A DNA stretch of 35,416 nt, from NCBI GenBank assembly GCA_902768435.1, contig CACXLJ010000022.1, positions 1-35,416 of the forward strand. The letters are read 5' to 3'. Position 1 is the stretch's first letter. Every line of letters starts with the position of its first letter. Made by a program: the position numbers and the translations under genes. Under the pieces are notes generated by a model. That model ran no database searches and was not told where the DNA came from. It saw only the letters and a program-made list of their open reading frames with translations. The stretch is from an uncultured Bacteroidales bacterium. GTDB lineage: Bacteria; Bacteroidota; Bacteroidia; Bacteroidales; Muribaculaceae. Below are positions 7,092-16,096 of the stretch, piece after piece.

Positions 7092-9809
7092 GTGCCGTTA
7101 TTGAAACATACTAAATTGCACATATTGCTCTTGGTCATGCTGGCATCGGTACAGGTGCTCAGCAGTTTTACGGTGCCTGCCAGGCAGGTGACGGCGACCA
7201 CTGTGGCGGCCGACAGTGTTGCTGTTGCCGACTCGGTTGCTATGCCAGCCGACACTTCGCGTTTCAAGAAACAGAAACTTGACCTGGACTATGAGGTGCG
7301 TTTCTCGGCCAAGGACTCGGTGGTGATGTACGGCCGCAATTTTACCCACATGTTTGGCGAGAGCGATATCAAGTATGACAACATCAACCTCAAAGCCTCT
7401 GACCTGACGATGGACATGGACAAGCATCAGGTGGTGGCCGTGGGTGTTCCTGACACAACGGGCGAGATAATTGGTCAGCCTGTTTTCCAGGACCCGAGCG
7501 GCAAATACGAGTCCAAGTCCATGACCTATAACTTCAAGACCAAGAAGGGTATCATTACCGATATCATTACCGAGCAGGGCGATGGCTACCTTACTGGTGG
7601 CATAACCAAGAAGATGGATAATGACGAGTACTACATTCAGAATGGCAAGTACACCACTTGCGACGACCATGAGCATCCGCATTTCTATTTCCAGCTCACC
7701 AAGGCCAAAGTGCGTCCCAAGAAAGATGTGGTGACGGGGCCGGCCTATATGGTGCTTGAAGACCTGCCTTTGCCCCTTGCAGTGCCCTTTGGTTTCTTCC
7801 CCTTCAGCGAGAAGTATCAGAGCGGTGTGCTGGTTCCCACCTTTGGCGAGGACTATAACCGTGGTTTCTATCTGCGCAACGGTGGCTATTATTTTGCCAT
7901 CAACAAGTATATCGACATGGCAATCACGGGCGAAATCTACACTCGCGGTTCCTGGGGTGTCTCGGTCCAGTCGAACTATGCCAAGCGATACAAGTTCAAC
8001 GGTAGTTTCAATGCCAGTTTCATCGAGACCGTATCGGGCGACAAGGGCGACCCTGATTACGCCAAGATGCGCAACTTCAGCATAGGCTGGACCCACTCGC
8101 AAGACCCCAAGTCGAACCCCAATCTTACCCTGTCGGCAAGCGTCAATTTCGCTACCAGTGGCTATTCGCGCAACAATCTCGACGATTATTACCGCAGTTC
8201 ATTCACCGAGAACACCAAGAGCAGCACGGTGAACATGACCTACCGCATTCCCGACTCGAAATGGAGCTTCTCGGCCAACGCGAGCGTGGCGCAGCGCACA
8301 GCCGACTCCACGGTGAGCGTGTCGTTCCCCAACCTCACGGTTACCATGTCGCAGCTTGCCCCTTTCAAGCGCAAACGGGTTGTGGGCGCCGAGAGATGGT
8401 ACGAGAAAATCAAGATTTCTTATACCGGTCGTTTCCAGAACTCGCTCACTGCCAAGCAGGACGAATTTTTCAAGAAAAACCTGGTCAAGGACTGGCGCAA
8501 CGGCATCTCGCATTTGATTCCTATCAATGCCACCTTCAGCCTATTCAAGTACATCAACATCACGCCGTCGATCACCATCAACGACCGCATGTACACCAGC
8601 AAGGTGCGTCAGGAGTGGGACCCAAATGCCAGTGCTGTGGTGCGCGACACGACCTACAGTTTTTATAACGAGTTTGATTTCTCGGTCGCCTTGTCGTTCA
8701 ATACTAAACTCTATGGTTTCTACAAGCCTTTCAAATTTTTCGGCGACAAGATTCAGGCCATTCGCCATGTCATCACGCCTACCATCACATTCTCGGCCAT
8801 GCCCGACTTCAGTTCATCGTTCTGGGGCTACTACGGAACCTACCTGCGTCCTGATGCCAATGGCGAGATGCAAAAGGTGAAGTATTCCTATTACCAGCAT
8901 GGCATATTTGGCGGTGCACCAACGGGCAAGAGCGGCATGGTGAATTTCAGCTTTGCCAACAACATCGAAGCCAAGGTGCGCAGTGACCAAGACAGCACAG
9001 GATACAAGAAAGTGTCGATTATCGAGAATTTGACGCTGAGCCAGTCGTACAACTTTGCAGCCGACTCGTTGCGTTGGAGTAACCTGAACACCTCAATCAT
9101 GTTGCGCATCACACGAGGGTTCAACCTGAACCTGAGCGCAACCTGGGATGTGTATAAATATGCTCTCAACGAGGCAGGTGCACCCGTGCGCATCAACAAG
9201 CTCCGCCTGTTCCATGGTGGTGGGTGGGGCCGCCTGTCAAGTACGGGCACATCGTTCTCATATACCTTCAACAACGACACCTTCAAGAAACTTTTCGGCA
9301 AGAAAAAGAAGGACAATTCTAATGACGACAATAAGAAACTCGATGAGCATCGCAAATTCTCGCGGGGTTCAGAGAACGAGACGGACCCTGATAATCCGCG
9401 AGAGCAGACCCGTGGCGATACCGAATTGGGCCCCGACGGCTATGCGAAGTGGGAGTGCCCCTGGAGTCTCACAGTCAACTACTCGCTCAACTATGGTTAT
9501 GGCAGTTTTGACTACGACAAACTCGAGTACAAGGGCAAATGGACGCATAACCTGAGTTTTAACGGCTCGATCAGACCCACCAAGAACTGGAACATCAACC
9601 TCTCGGCGAGCTACAACTTTGACTTGCACAAGATTGCCTACATGAACTGCACCATCTCGCGTGAGATGCACTGCTTTGTGATGAGCGCCAGTTTTGTGCC
9701 GGTGGGGCCTTACAAGTCCTACAACTTCCACATCGCCGTGAAGTCGTCGATTTTGAGTGACTTCAAGTATGACAAGCACTCGAGTTACAGCAATGGCATC
9801 ACATGGTAG
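7092..9809 (+). CDS. lptD: LptD-like LPS assembly outer-membrane protein
   Basis: The start is GTG 7092: an in-frame TAA at 7065-7067 leaves no ATG option before the signal peptide (HTKLHILLLVMLASVQVL). The 905-residue product has an OstA/LptA-like periplasmic domain at about 45-190 (KDSVVMYGRNFTHMFGES, then DLTMDMDKHQVVAVGV) and then a long beta-barrel with alternating aromatic strands to the C terminus. This layout and length match the Bacteroidetes 'putative LPS assembly protein LptD' family. It would insert lipopolysaccharide or lipooligosaccharide into the outer leaflet. A charged loop rich in Lys and Asp lies at about 735-775. The putative porin gene follows after 41 bases, probably in the same transcript. 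Confidence 0.85.
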   Translation: MPLLKHTKLHILLLVMLASVQVLSSFTVPARQVTATTVAADSVAVADSVAMPADTSRFKKQKLDLDYEVRFSAKDSVVMYGRNFTHMFGESDIKYDNINLKASDLTMDMDKHQVVAVGVPDTTGEIIGQPVFQDPSGKYESKSMTYNFKTKKGIITDIITEQGDGYLTGGITKKMDNDEYYIQNGKYTTCDDHEHPHFYFQLTKAKVRPKKDVVTGPAYMVLEDLPLPLAVPFGFFPFSEKYQSGVLVPTFGEDYNRGFYLRNGGYYFAINKYIDMAITGEIYTRGSWGVSVQSNYAKRYKFNGSFNASFIETVSGDKGDPDYAKMRNFSIGWTHSQDPKSNPNLTLSASVNFATSGYSRNNLDDYYRSSFTENTKSSTVNMTYRIPDSKWSFSANASVAQRTADSTVSVSFPNLTVTMSQLAPFKRKRVVGAERWYEKIKISYTGRFQNSLTAKQDEFFKKNLVKDWRNGISHLIPINATFSLFKYINITPSITINDRMYTSKVRQEWDPNASAVVRDTTYSFYNEFDFSVALSFNTKLYGFYKPFKFFGDKIQAIRHVITPTITFSAMPDFSSSFWGYYGTYLRPDANGEMQKVKYSYYQHGIFGGAPTGKSGMVNFSFANNIEAKVRSDQDSTGYKKVSIIENLTLSQSYNFAADSLRWSNLNTSIMLRITRGFNLNLSATWDVYKYALNEAGAPVRINKLRLFHGGGWGRLSSTGTSFSYTFNNDTFKKLFGKKKKDNSNDDNKKLDEHRKFSRGSENETDPDNPREQTRGDTELGPDGYAKWECPWSLTVNYSLNYGYGSFDYDKLEYKGKWTHNLSFNGSIRPTKNWNINLSASYNFDLHKIAYMNCTISREMHCFVMSASFVPVGPYKSYNFHIAVKSSILSDFKYDKHSSYSNGITW

Positions 9810-9850
9810 AACCCTCACGACAGTGAACAATGAATTAAGCATTAATCAGA

Positions 9851-11854
9851 ATGAACCGATACAAAGTGTTGAAATATAGTCTGTTTTTGTCGCTCCTGCT
9901 CGTGGCGCTGACCGTTCAGGGCCAGGACATAACCAAGTCCCAGCCCAAGAAGAAACAGCAGGTGGTGGCCCCCTCCATCGCATGGACTCCCAGCGAGCCG
10001 CTGGGACTGCGCTATGAGTCGACAATCGACACGCTTTTTGAGAACTATCATGCATCGATGATTCCCACGCTCCGCAGCAAGGCGTGGGCAACCACCGGCA
10101 ACTATGGTGCCGAGGGGCAGGACCAGATTTTCTTTGACCGTGAGCCGGCGAGCGACTTCTTTTTCCGCGATGCGCTCTCGACATGGCTCCCCTCGGTCAC
10201 GACGCACCGCTTTTACAACACCCGCAAGCCCATGACGCTGCTCTCTTACACCACCGGTGGCAACAAGTACAGTAACCAGGACCGCACTACGGCGGTGTTC
10301 AGTGGCAATGTCAACAAGCAACTCCAGATTGGTGGCGGCATCGACTATATTTATAGCAAGGGATCCTATGACTATCAGGCCGACAAGAACTTCATGTGGA
10401 ATCTGTCGGGCTCCTACATTGGCGACCGCTATGAACTGCAGACATTTTTCAGCAACTTCAATCACACCAACAAGGAGAGCGGCGGCATTGTAGATGACCG
10501 ATATATCACCGATCCTGCTGCGGTGCAGGGTGGTGTGACCAAGGTTAACCCCAAAGACATCCTCACCAACCTCACTGCCTCTCATTCCTATCTCTCGGGA
10601 TTGGAATTCTATATGAATCACCGTTACAAGGTGGGTCGCTATCGTTACGAGCGTGACTCGGTGACCGACACCATTGTGGGTCGCAACTATATTCCCATCA
10701 CCAGTTTCATCTGGACCATGGATATCAAGACCAATAAGCATCGCTTCAAAAATGCGTCGGGTCTGCAGGACACCACCTACTTTGCCCATACCTATCTGGG
10801 ACTGGGCGGCACCGACGAGAATACGCGTTACCTGAGTGTGCGCAACACTCTGGGCGTGTCGCTGCTTGAGGGATTCAACAAATATGCCAAGTTTGGTTTT
10901 GCAGCCTATGCAACTCATGAACTGCGGAAATATACCCAGGTGACCGATAGCGTGACTGGCACTGAATTGCCTGCAAAGATTGGGGTGCTGCCCGTGTCGG
11001 TCGATGCCAAACACACCGACAACCTGCTGTGGGTGGGCGGCCAGCTCACCAAACAGCGCGGTTCCATTCTCACCTATGATGCTACTGCAGAGTTTGGTGT
11101 GATGGGCGATGTGGCAGGTGACATTAACATTAGTGGAAATGTGGCTACGCGCATGTTCTTGTGGCGCGACACCGTCAGTCTGCGTGGCTATGGCTACTTC
11201 AAGAACCAGAAGGTTCCCTATTTGTTGCGCAACTTTGTGTCGAACCACTATGCATGGAAAAACGATTTCAGCAAGACCACTCGCTTCAGGGTTGGGGGAG
11301 AACTCACAGTTCCCTTCACTGGCACGCGGGTGAATGTGGGTTATGAGACACTCAAGAACTATGTTTACTTTGGCGTTGAGGCCACGCCTGAGCAGTGCGG
11401 TTCGCCTGTGCATGTGTTCAGCGCCACTCTTGACCAGCGTTTTCGTTTCGGCATTCTCAACTGGGATACCCAACTCACTTATCAAACCTCGAGCAACGAA
11501 GATGTGCTGCCGTTGCCAAAATTTTCGGTCTACAGCAACCTATACTTGAAATTCAAGATTGCCAATGTGCTGCATGTGCAGGTGGGCGTGGATGGTAACT
11601 ACTACACCAGCTACTTTGCTCCCGCCTATGAGCCCGCCATTATGTCGTTCCACAACCAGCACGAGCTGAAGTGTGGCAACTTTGCATTCTTTGACGCCTA
11701 CGCCAACTTCAAGCTCAAGCAGGCACGGTTCTATGTGATGTATAGCCATGTGAACAAAGGCTTGTTTGGCGGCAACAACTACTTCGCAATACCGCATTAT
11801 CCGCTCAATCCCGGCCGTTTCCAGATGGGAGTTTCGGTGAATTTTGTCAACTGA
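9851..11854 (+). CDS. Putative outer-membrane porin (Porin_10 type)
   Basis: The 667-residue product has a signal peptide (YSLFLSLLLVALTVQGQ) and then a long series of amphipathic beta strands, ending in an aromatic strand (GRFQMGVSVNFVN), as expected of an outer-membrane barrel. Segments such as DTLFENYHASMIPTLRSKAW and GNYGAEGQDQIFFDRE are characteristic of the Bacteroidetes 'putative porin' family. It is immediately downstream of lptD. The transported solute is unknown. Confidence in outer-membrane barrel is high; in pore function moderate. Confidence 0.8.
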   Translation: MNRYKVLKYSLFLSLLLVALTVQGQDITKSQPKKKQQVVAPSIAWTPSEPLGLRYESTIDTLFENYHASMIPTLRSKAWATTGNYGAEGQDQIFFDREPASDFFFRDALSTWLPSVTTHRFYNTRKPMTLLSYTTGGNKYSNQDRTTAVFSGNVNKQLQIGGGIDYIYSKGSYDYQADKNFMWNLSGSYIGDRYELQTFFSNFNHTNKESGGIVDDRYITDPAAVQGGVTKVNPKDILTNLTASHSYLSGLEFYMNHRYKVGRYRYERDSVTDTIVGRNYIPITSFIWTMDIKTNKHRFKNASGLQDTTYFAHTYLGLGGTDENTRYLSVRNTLGVSLLEGFNKYAKFGFAAYATHELRKYTQVTDSVTGTELPAKIGVLPVSVDAKHTDNLLWVGGQLTKQRGSILTYDATAEFGVMGDVAGDINISGNVATRMFLWRDTVSLRGYGYFKNQKVPYLLRNFVSNHYAWKNDFSKTTRFRVGGELTVPFTGTRVNVGYETLKNYVYFGVEATPEQCGSPVHVFSATLDQRFRFGILNWDTQLTYQTSSNEDVLPLPKFSVYSNLYLKFKIANVLHVQVGVDGNYYTSYFAPAYEPAIMSFHNQHELKCGNFAFFDAYANFKLKQARFYVMYSHVNKGLFGGNNYFAIPHYPLNPGRFQMGVSVNFVN

Positions 11855-11884
11855 TTTTACACTTAGCCCGAATGGGCTGCAAGC

Positions 11885-12349
11885 TTAGTACAGCGTTTTG
11901 GCGATGGCTTCGGCTATTTGCTCCAGCCAGTGTGCATCGGTATCGTCAAAGGCGGCGAGTTCGCAGCTGTCGATGTCGAGCACGGCTTTCACATTCCCGT
12001 TGCTGTCGAGCAGGGGCACCACAATCTCGCTGCGCGATAGCGAACTGCACGCAATGTGACCTGGGAACTCTTCAACATCGGGCACCACCAGCGTGCATTT
12101 ATCCTTCCATGCCGTGCCACACACGCCGCGGCCCAGCCTGATGCGGTAGCAGGCTGCGGGCCCCTGGAATGGTCCAAGCACGAGTTCTTCGCCGTCGACC
12201 ATATAGAATCCTGTCCAGAAGTAGCGCGGCGCCATAGCTTCGTGGAGTAGGGCAGCGGCATTGGCGAGCACGCTCACCTCACAGGTCTCGCCCTCGATAT
12301 ACGACTTGACCAACTCAAGCAGTTCTCGGTATTGTTCATCCTTTGTCAT
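11885..12349 (-). CDS. msrC: Free methionine-(R)-sulfoxide reductase, GAF domain
   Basis: The 154-residue cytoplasmic protein is a single GAF domain of the fRMsr family, which reduces free L-methionine-(R)-sulfoxide using thioredoxin. The three redox cysteines are present: Cys67, Cys77 and Cys101, with the same 10- and 24-residue spacing as in the E. coli enzyme. LGRGVCGTAW, VPDVEEFPGHIAC and SRSEIVVPL are family signatures. The gene is convergent with the porin gene; the 30-base gap holds a short AGCCC/GGGCT hairpin at 11865-11878. Confidence 0.93.
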   Translation of the reverse strand: MTKDEQYRELLELVKSYIEGETCEVSVLANAAALLHEAMAPRYFWTGFYMVDGEELVLGPFQGPAACYRIRLGRGVCGTAWKDKCTLVVPDVEEFPGHIACSSLSRSEIVVPLLDSNGNVKAVLDIDSCELAAFDDTDAHWLEQIAEAIAKTLY

Positions 12350-12371
12350 AGTAGTGATGCATTTGTTTTGG

Positions 12372-12402
12372 CAAAGTTACATTTTTTCTTCCAATTCCAA
12401 AA
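12372..12402 (-). promoter_or_regulatory. Promoter of msrC (reverse strand)
   Basis: On the reverse strand TAACTTTG (12379 to 12372) is preceded by TTTTG (12402 to 12398) with an 18-base gap. Confidence 0.65.
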
Positions 12403-12416
12403 CTTGCGATAATTAT

Positions 12417-12604
12417 TTAACCCCAATCAGTCATTAGGCCGAAAAGGTTTGTTGTTTAATCTTTTTTGCCATAACAGTTTTCTTTTGGCATCTTGTTTCC
12501 GCCTACATCTTACCATAGCCCGCTATGCTTGCACTGTCAGCGTCACAATCTGCACAAAATAAATTCTGTTCTAACAAAAATCCTAATGACCGAATTGGGT
12601 TTAA
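12417..12604. mobile_element. Candidate MITE-like element with terminal inverted repeats
   Basis: The left end 12417-12438 and the right end 12582-12604 are inverted repeats matching at about 20 of 23 positions with one gap, and both have TTAA at the outer edge. The interior of about 143 bp has no long ORF but contains a CATAGC/GCTATG hairpin near 12519-12532 and a TGCC/GGCA pair. The size and layout fit a small non-autonomous element. It occupies most of the 347-bp space between msrC and the BspA-like gene. A conserved regulatory RNA or promoter module is the alternative. Confidence 0.5.
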
Positions 12605-12620
12605 CTGAATGAAAAATATA

Positions 12621-12649
12621 TTGTTTTTTTGATTTTTTTGTTAACTTTG
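12621..12649 (+). promoter_or_regulatory. Promoter of the BspA-like gene
   Basis: TAACTTTG at 12642-12649 is preceded by TTG at 12621-12623 with 18 bases between. It lies directly right of the inverted-repeat element. Confidence 0.65.
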
Positions 12650-12696
12650 CAAATAACTATAAACCTTTGACTTATTAACTATACATTATAACTCTT

Positions 12697-14883
12697 ATGA
12701 AACGATTACTACTATCACTTGTGACAATGATGGCCTGCACAGCTGCATGGGCAGGTATAGCCTATGCGACTTATACAGGTGGCACCCTCACATTCCGCTA
12801 TGATGCGGATTTGAATAGCGTGCCTTCAGGGTGTTTTCCCATTGACAATGTTGCTGCTCCAAATTGGTACTCTACGGGTGTCTCTCAATTGGTAACCAAG
12901 GTGGTGTTCGACCCATCGTTTGTGCAAGCAAGGCCCCAAACCACTCGATACTGGTTTTACGATATGGAGAATCTCACCACCATCGAAGGATTGGAATATC
13001 TTATCACCACCGAGGTGGTCACCATGGATAGGATGTTTAAGGGCTGTAAAAATCTCAAGAGCATTAATTGGGGCAACAACCTCAACACATGGAATGTGAC
13101 ATCGATGAGCGAAATGTTCTACGATTGTTCATCTTTAACCTCCCTTGATTTAAGGATATTCAAAACACCTAATGTGACCAACATGAGTGGAATGTTCAGT
13201 GGTTGCTCAAGTCTGACAAGCCTCAATGTGAGCAGTTTTGATACACGCAATGTGACCAACATGAGTGGAATGTTCAGGGGGTGCTCAAGCCTGACAAGCC
13301 TCAATGTGAGACTCTTCAACACAGCCAGGGTGACCGACATGAGTGTCATGTTCAGTGGTTGCTCAAGCCTGACAAGTCTCGACTTGAGCAGTGTTTCATT
13401 CATCACATCCAATGTTACTAGCATGGAATATATGTTCAGTGGCTGCTCAAGCCTGACAAGTCTCGACCTAAGCAAATTCGACACCTCGAAAGTAACCACT
13501 ATGCATCGAATGTTCACGAATTGCTCAAGCCTGACAAGCCTCAATGTGAGCAGTTTCAACACGGCCAATGTGACCGTCATGGCATGGATGTTCACAGATT
13601 GTAGCTCTCTGCCCACCTTAGATTTAAGCAATTTCACAACAGCCAATGTGACCTCGATGTTCGGAATGTTTCAAGAATGCAAAAAGCTGACCAATCTTGA
13701 TTTGAGCAGCTTTAACACCTCAAATGTGACAAATATGTCTAAAATGTTTAGTTATTGCGAAAGCCTGACGAGTATTAACTTGAGTAGTTTCAATACGGCG
13801 AAAGTAACTGACATGAATAGTATGTTCCGGGAATGTAAGGCCCTTACTAATCTCGACCTTGGCAGTTTCAATACGGCAAAAGTGACCGACATGGGCGATA
13901 TGTTTTTTTATAGTGGAAAGCTAAAAAAAATATATGTAGGCAATGATTGGACAGCAGCAGGTGCGACGGAATCGTCGAGGATGTTTTATTCATGCTACTC
14001 GCTTGTGGGTGGTGCCGGCACAACCTACAACAGCAGCCACATTGACAAAGCTTACGCCCATATCGATGGTGGCCCCAGCAATCCGGGCTATCTCACCTTG
14101 AGACTGTTTTATGATGTGTGGATTAATGGCCAGCAGGTTGCCAATTCCAATTGTGAAGATCTCAGCATCATTACTGGCGTGAGCGGCACAGTGACCTATG
14201 AGCCCTCAAACACAACCTTGACGCTTAACGATGCCACCATCGTATCTGATGTCAACAATGGCATCGGTATAAAAAGCACTATCGACGGACTGACAATCAA
14301 ACTGATTGACAGAAACATCCTTATAGCAGAGAATGGCATAGGAACTCGTGCCATGTCGCTGAGCACCACCACAATCAAAGGCCCTGGTACGCTTGGGGCT
14401 TGGGCGAACAATTCTGGCATTTTAGTTATGGGCAACAAAACCCTCACGATCGATAATGTGCCTGATTTGTATGTTGAGTCTAAATATGGCATTTATGCAG
14501 CCGATTCTGAGTTATTCCGCGCAGTCGTTAAGGGAAGCAATACTGTTGTGGAAGTCAGCGGCAGCTCATGTGCGATGGGTGGCATGACCGAGCTGGTGCT
14601 GAACGATGGCCTTAAAATCACTAAACCTGTGGGCGGTTATTTCAATAATAATGCCGTCTGTGATGCCAGTGGCAAGATTGCCACAAATGTTACCATCGGC
14701 GGCAGCTTGGTGGGTGATGTGAACGGCGACGGCAAGGTGAATGTGAGCGATGTGAGTGCGCTGATTAATATGATTTTGGGTTTGACCACTGTGGACGAGG
14801 CTCGTGCCGATGTGAACGGTGACACCCGCGTGAATGTGAGCGATGTTGCTGCCCTTATCAACATCATTCTCGGCATCCAATAA
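12697..14883 (+). CDS. BspA-like (DUF285-type) leucine-rich repeat surface protein with dockerin-like tail
   Basis: The 728-residue product has a signal peptide (MKRLLLSLVTMMACTAAWA). From about residue 105 to 450 it holds thirteen copies of an MF-x-x-C-x-x-L unit, mostly 24 residues apart, each followed by LTSLxLSSFxT and NVTxM; this is the BspA/DUF285 repeat found in surface adhesins of oral and gut bacteria and mycoplasmas. One unit carries a two-residue insertion (SVSFIT). Neighbouring DNA repeats of 72 bp are very similar, so slippage or recombination between units is likely. A second region at about 470-665 is beta-rich. Residues about 672-728 are a two-loop dockerin-like module (DVNGDGKVNVSDV, then DVNGDTRVNVSDV). 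The likely role is adhesion or substrate binding at the cell surface. Confidence 0.88.
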   Translation: MKRLLLSLVTMMACTAAWAGIAYATYTGGTLTFRYDADLNSVPSGCFPIDNVAAPNWYSTGVSQLVTKVVFDPSFVQARPQTTRYWFYDMENLTTIEGLEYLITTEVVTMDRMFKGCKNLKSINWGNNLNTWNVTSMSEMFYDCSSLTSLDLRIFKTPNVTNMSGMFSGCSSLTSLNVSSFDTRNVTNMSGMFRGCSSLTSLNVRLFNTARVTDMSVMFSGCSSLTSLDLSSVSFITSNVTSMEYMFSGCSSLTSLDLSKFDTSKVTTMHRMFTNCSSLTSLNVSSFNTANVTVMAWMFTDCSSLPTLDLSNFTTANVTSMFGMFQECKKLTNLDLSSFNTSNVTNMSKMFSYCESLTSINLSSFNTAKVTDMNSMFRECKALTNLDLGSFNTAKVTDMGDMFFYSGKLKKIYVGNDWTAAGATESSRMFYSCYSLVGGAGTTYNSSHIDKAYAHIDGGPSNPGYLTLRLFYDVWINGQQVANSNCEDLSIITGVSGTVTYEPSNTTLTLNDATIVSDVNNGIGIKSTIDGLTIKLIDRNILIAENGIGTRAMSLSTTTIKGPGTLGAWANNSGILVMGNKTLTIDNVPDLYVESKYGIYAADSELFRAVVKGSNTVVEVSGSSCAMGGMTELVLNDGLKITKPVGGYFNNNAVCDASGKIATNVTIGGSLVGDVNGDGKVNVSDVSALINMILGLTTVDEARADVNGDTRVNVSDVAALINIILGIQ

Positions 14884-14913
14884 TCTCAATAGAGCAGAAA
14901 CCAGTAAACTAGT

Positions 14914-14953
14914 AGAGCAGGTGCGATGGCAGCGCCTGCTCTGCATTGTTTTA
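14914..14953 (+). terminator. Terminator after the BspA-like gene
   Basis: An 11-bp stem (14914-14924 with 14932-14942, one G-U pair), a 7-base loop and a short T-rich tail. Confidence 0.7.
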
Positions 14954-15034
14954 GCAGGATTGGATAAGATGCCGGTCTATTGTCCAACTTCCAACGTGCA
15001 CTTTGTGGCCTTTCTTGTTTTTTCGCAATGAAAA

Positions 15035-15066
15035 TTTGGAATTGCAGGGGAGAATGAGTAAATTTG
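15035..15066 (+). promoter_or_regulatory. Promoter of the DUF2461 gene
   Basis: TTTG at 15035-15038 and TAAATTTG at 15059-15066 with a 20-base gap. Transcription would begin near 15073, after the ATG at 15068, which favours ATG 15083 as the true start. Confidence 0.75.
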
Positions 15067-15082
15067 CATGAATAAAACTATC

Positions 15083-15751
15083 ATGAAATCGTCGAGTAAC
15101 ATCCTGGATATTCTTAGTTTCTTGAGTGAGTTGCAGTTGAACAACGACCGCATCTGGTTCAAGGCGCACAAAGATGTGTACGACAGTCTGCGCAAACCGT
15201 GGGAACAGGACATGGAGCGCCTGATCTCGCTTGTGGGCGACTACGACGAAAATGTGCGTGGCCTGAATGTGAAGGCGTGCGTTTACAGGATTTATCGCGA
15301 CATCAGGTTCAGCAAAGACAAGAGCCCCTACAAGAACTATTTTTCGGGTGTGCTGGGGCGTGGCGGCCGGCACACGGTGATGTCGAGCTACTATGTGCAC
15401 TTTGAACCGGGCAATCTGATGCTGTGCGGCGGAGTGTGGTGGCCTGAGAAACCCATTCTGGACCGCCTGCGCAGCCTGATTGATGCCGAAGGCGAGGAGT
15501 TCTTGAAGATTGTGAACAATCCTGAACTCACCAGCCGCTACACTTGGGAAAGCACCTCGCTCAAGACCATGCCCAAAGAATATGACAAAAATAACCCGAT
15601 GGCCCAGTTCTTGAAGATGAAAGAGTATATCTTGGTTAAACGCTTAGACCAGAGTTACTTCCAAACCGATGACTGGGTGCCGCGTGTGGCCGAAGACTTG
15701 AAAGTTCTGAAACCATTGCACGATTTCTTGAATTATGTGTTCGATATTTGA
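15083..15751 (+). CDS. DUF2461 family protein
   Basis: Started at ATG 15083 (MKSSSNILDILSFLSEL), the protein has 222 residues. An in-frame ATG at 15068 is placed before the expected transcription start and is rejected. RIYRDIRFSKDKSPYKNYF and the earlier NDRIWFKAHKDVY are the conserved core of the DUF2461 (TIGR02453) family. The family has no established function. No signal peptide or membrane segment is visible, so it is probably cytoplasmic. The kor operon follows after 69 bases with its own -7 element. Confidence 0.85.
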   Translation: MKSSSNILDILSFLSELQLNNDRIWFKAHKDVYDSLRKPWEQDMERLISLVGDYDENVRGLNVKACVYRIYRDIRFSKDKSPYKNYFSGVLGRGGRHTVMSSYYVHFEPGNLMLCGGVWWPEKPILDRLRSLIDAEGEEFLKIVNNPELTSRYTWESTSLKTMPKEYDKNNPMAQFLKMKEYILVKRLDQSYFQTDDWVPRVAEDLKVLKPLHDFLNYVFDI

Positions 15752-15762
15752 CCAATAATTAG

Positions 15763-15770
15763 TATATTTG
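15763..15770 (+). promoter_or_regulatory. -7 element of the ferredoxin oxidoreductase operon
   Basis: TATATTTG matches TAnnTTTG. A TGTG near 15736-15739 is a weak -33 candidate. Confidence 0.55.
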
Positions 15771-15820
15771 CATTATTATATATAAACTTTATAATTATCT
15801 ATAAACTTAAAACTACTAAC

Positions 15821-16051
15821 ATGGCAAAAATTAGAGGAGCAGTAACAGTGAACACCGTACGGTGCAAAGGCTGCAACCTGTGCGTTGTGGCTTGTCCGTG
15901 TGATGTGCTTGCATTACAACCCAAAGAAGTGAACGATCGTGGTTATCACTATGCCTACATGGCTCAGCCTGACAAGTGCATAGGGTGCCAAAGTTGCGCG
16001 CTGGTATGCCCAGACGCTTGTATTGAAGTCTACCGCAAGGTGGAGCAGTGA
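15821..16051 (+). CDS. korD: 2-oxoacid:ferredoxin oxidoreductase, ferredoxin-like (delta) subunit
   Basis: The 76-residue protein carries two 4Fe-4S motifs, CKGCNLCVVACP and CIGCQSCALVCP, each CxxCxxCxxxCP. It is the first gene of a four-gene set (delta, alpha, beta, gamma) and should carry electrons from the catalytic subunits to ferredoxin. The complex oxidises a 2-oxo acid with CoA to acyl-CoA and CO2 in the cytoplasm. Whether the substrate is 2-oxoglutarate or a branched-chain 2-oxo acid cannot be decided here; the same arrangement is annotated as kor or vor in Bacteroidetes. Confidence 0.88.
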   Translation: MAKIRGAVTVNTVRCKGCNLCVVACPCDVLALQPKEVNDRGYHYAYMAQPDKCIGCQSCALVCPDACIEVYRKVEQ

Positions 16052-16096
16052 TTTAATTAACTAAAACAACCAAAACCAATTATTATCAATAGTTAA

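Noticed and set aside
9842..11485. 547-codon reverse-strand ORF opposite the porin gene
   Set aside because: It lies wholly within a well-supported outer-membrane barrel gene and shows no recognisable domain.
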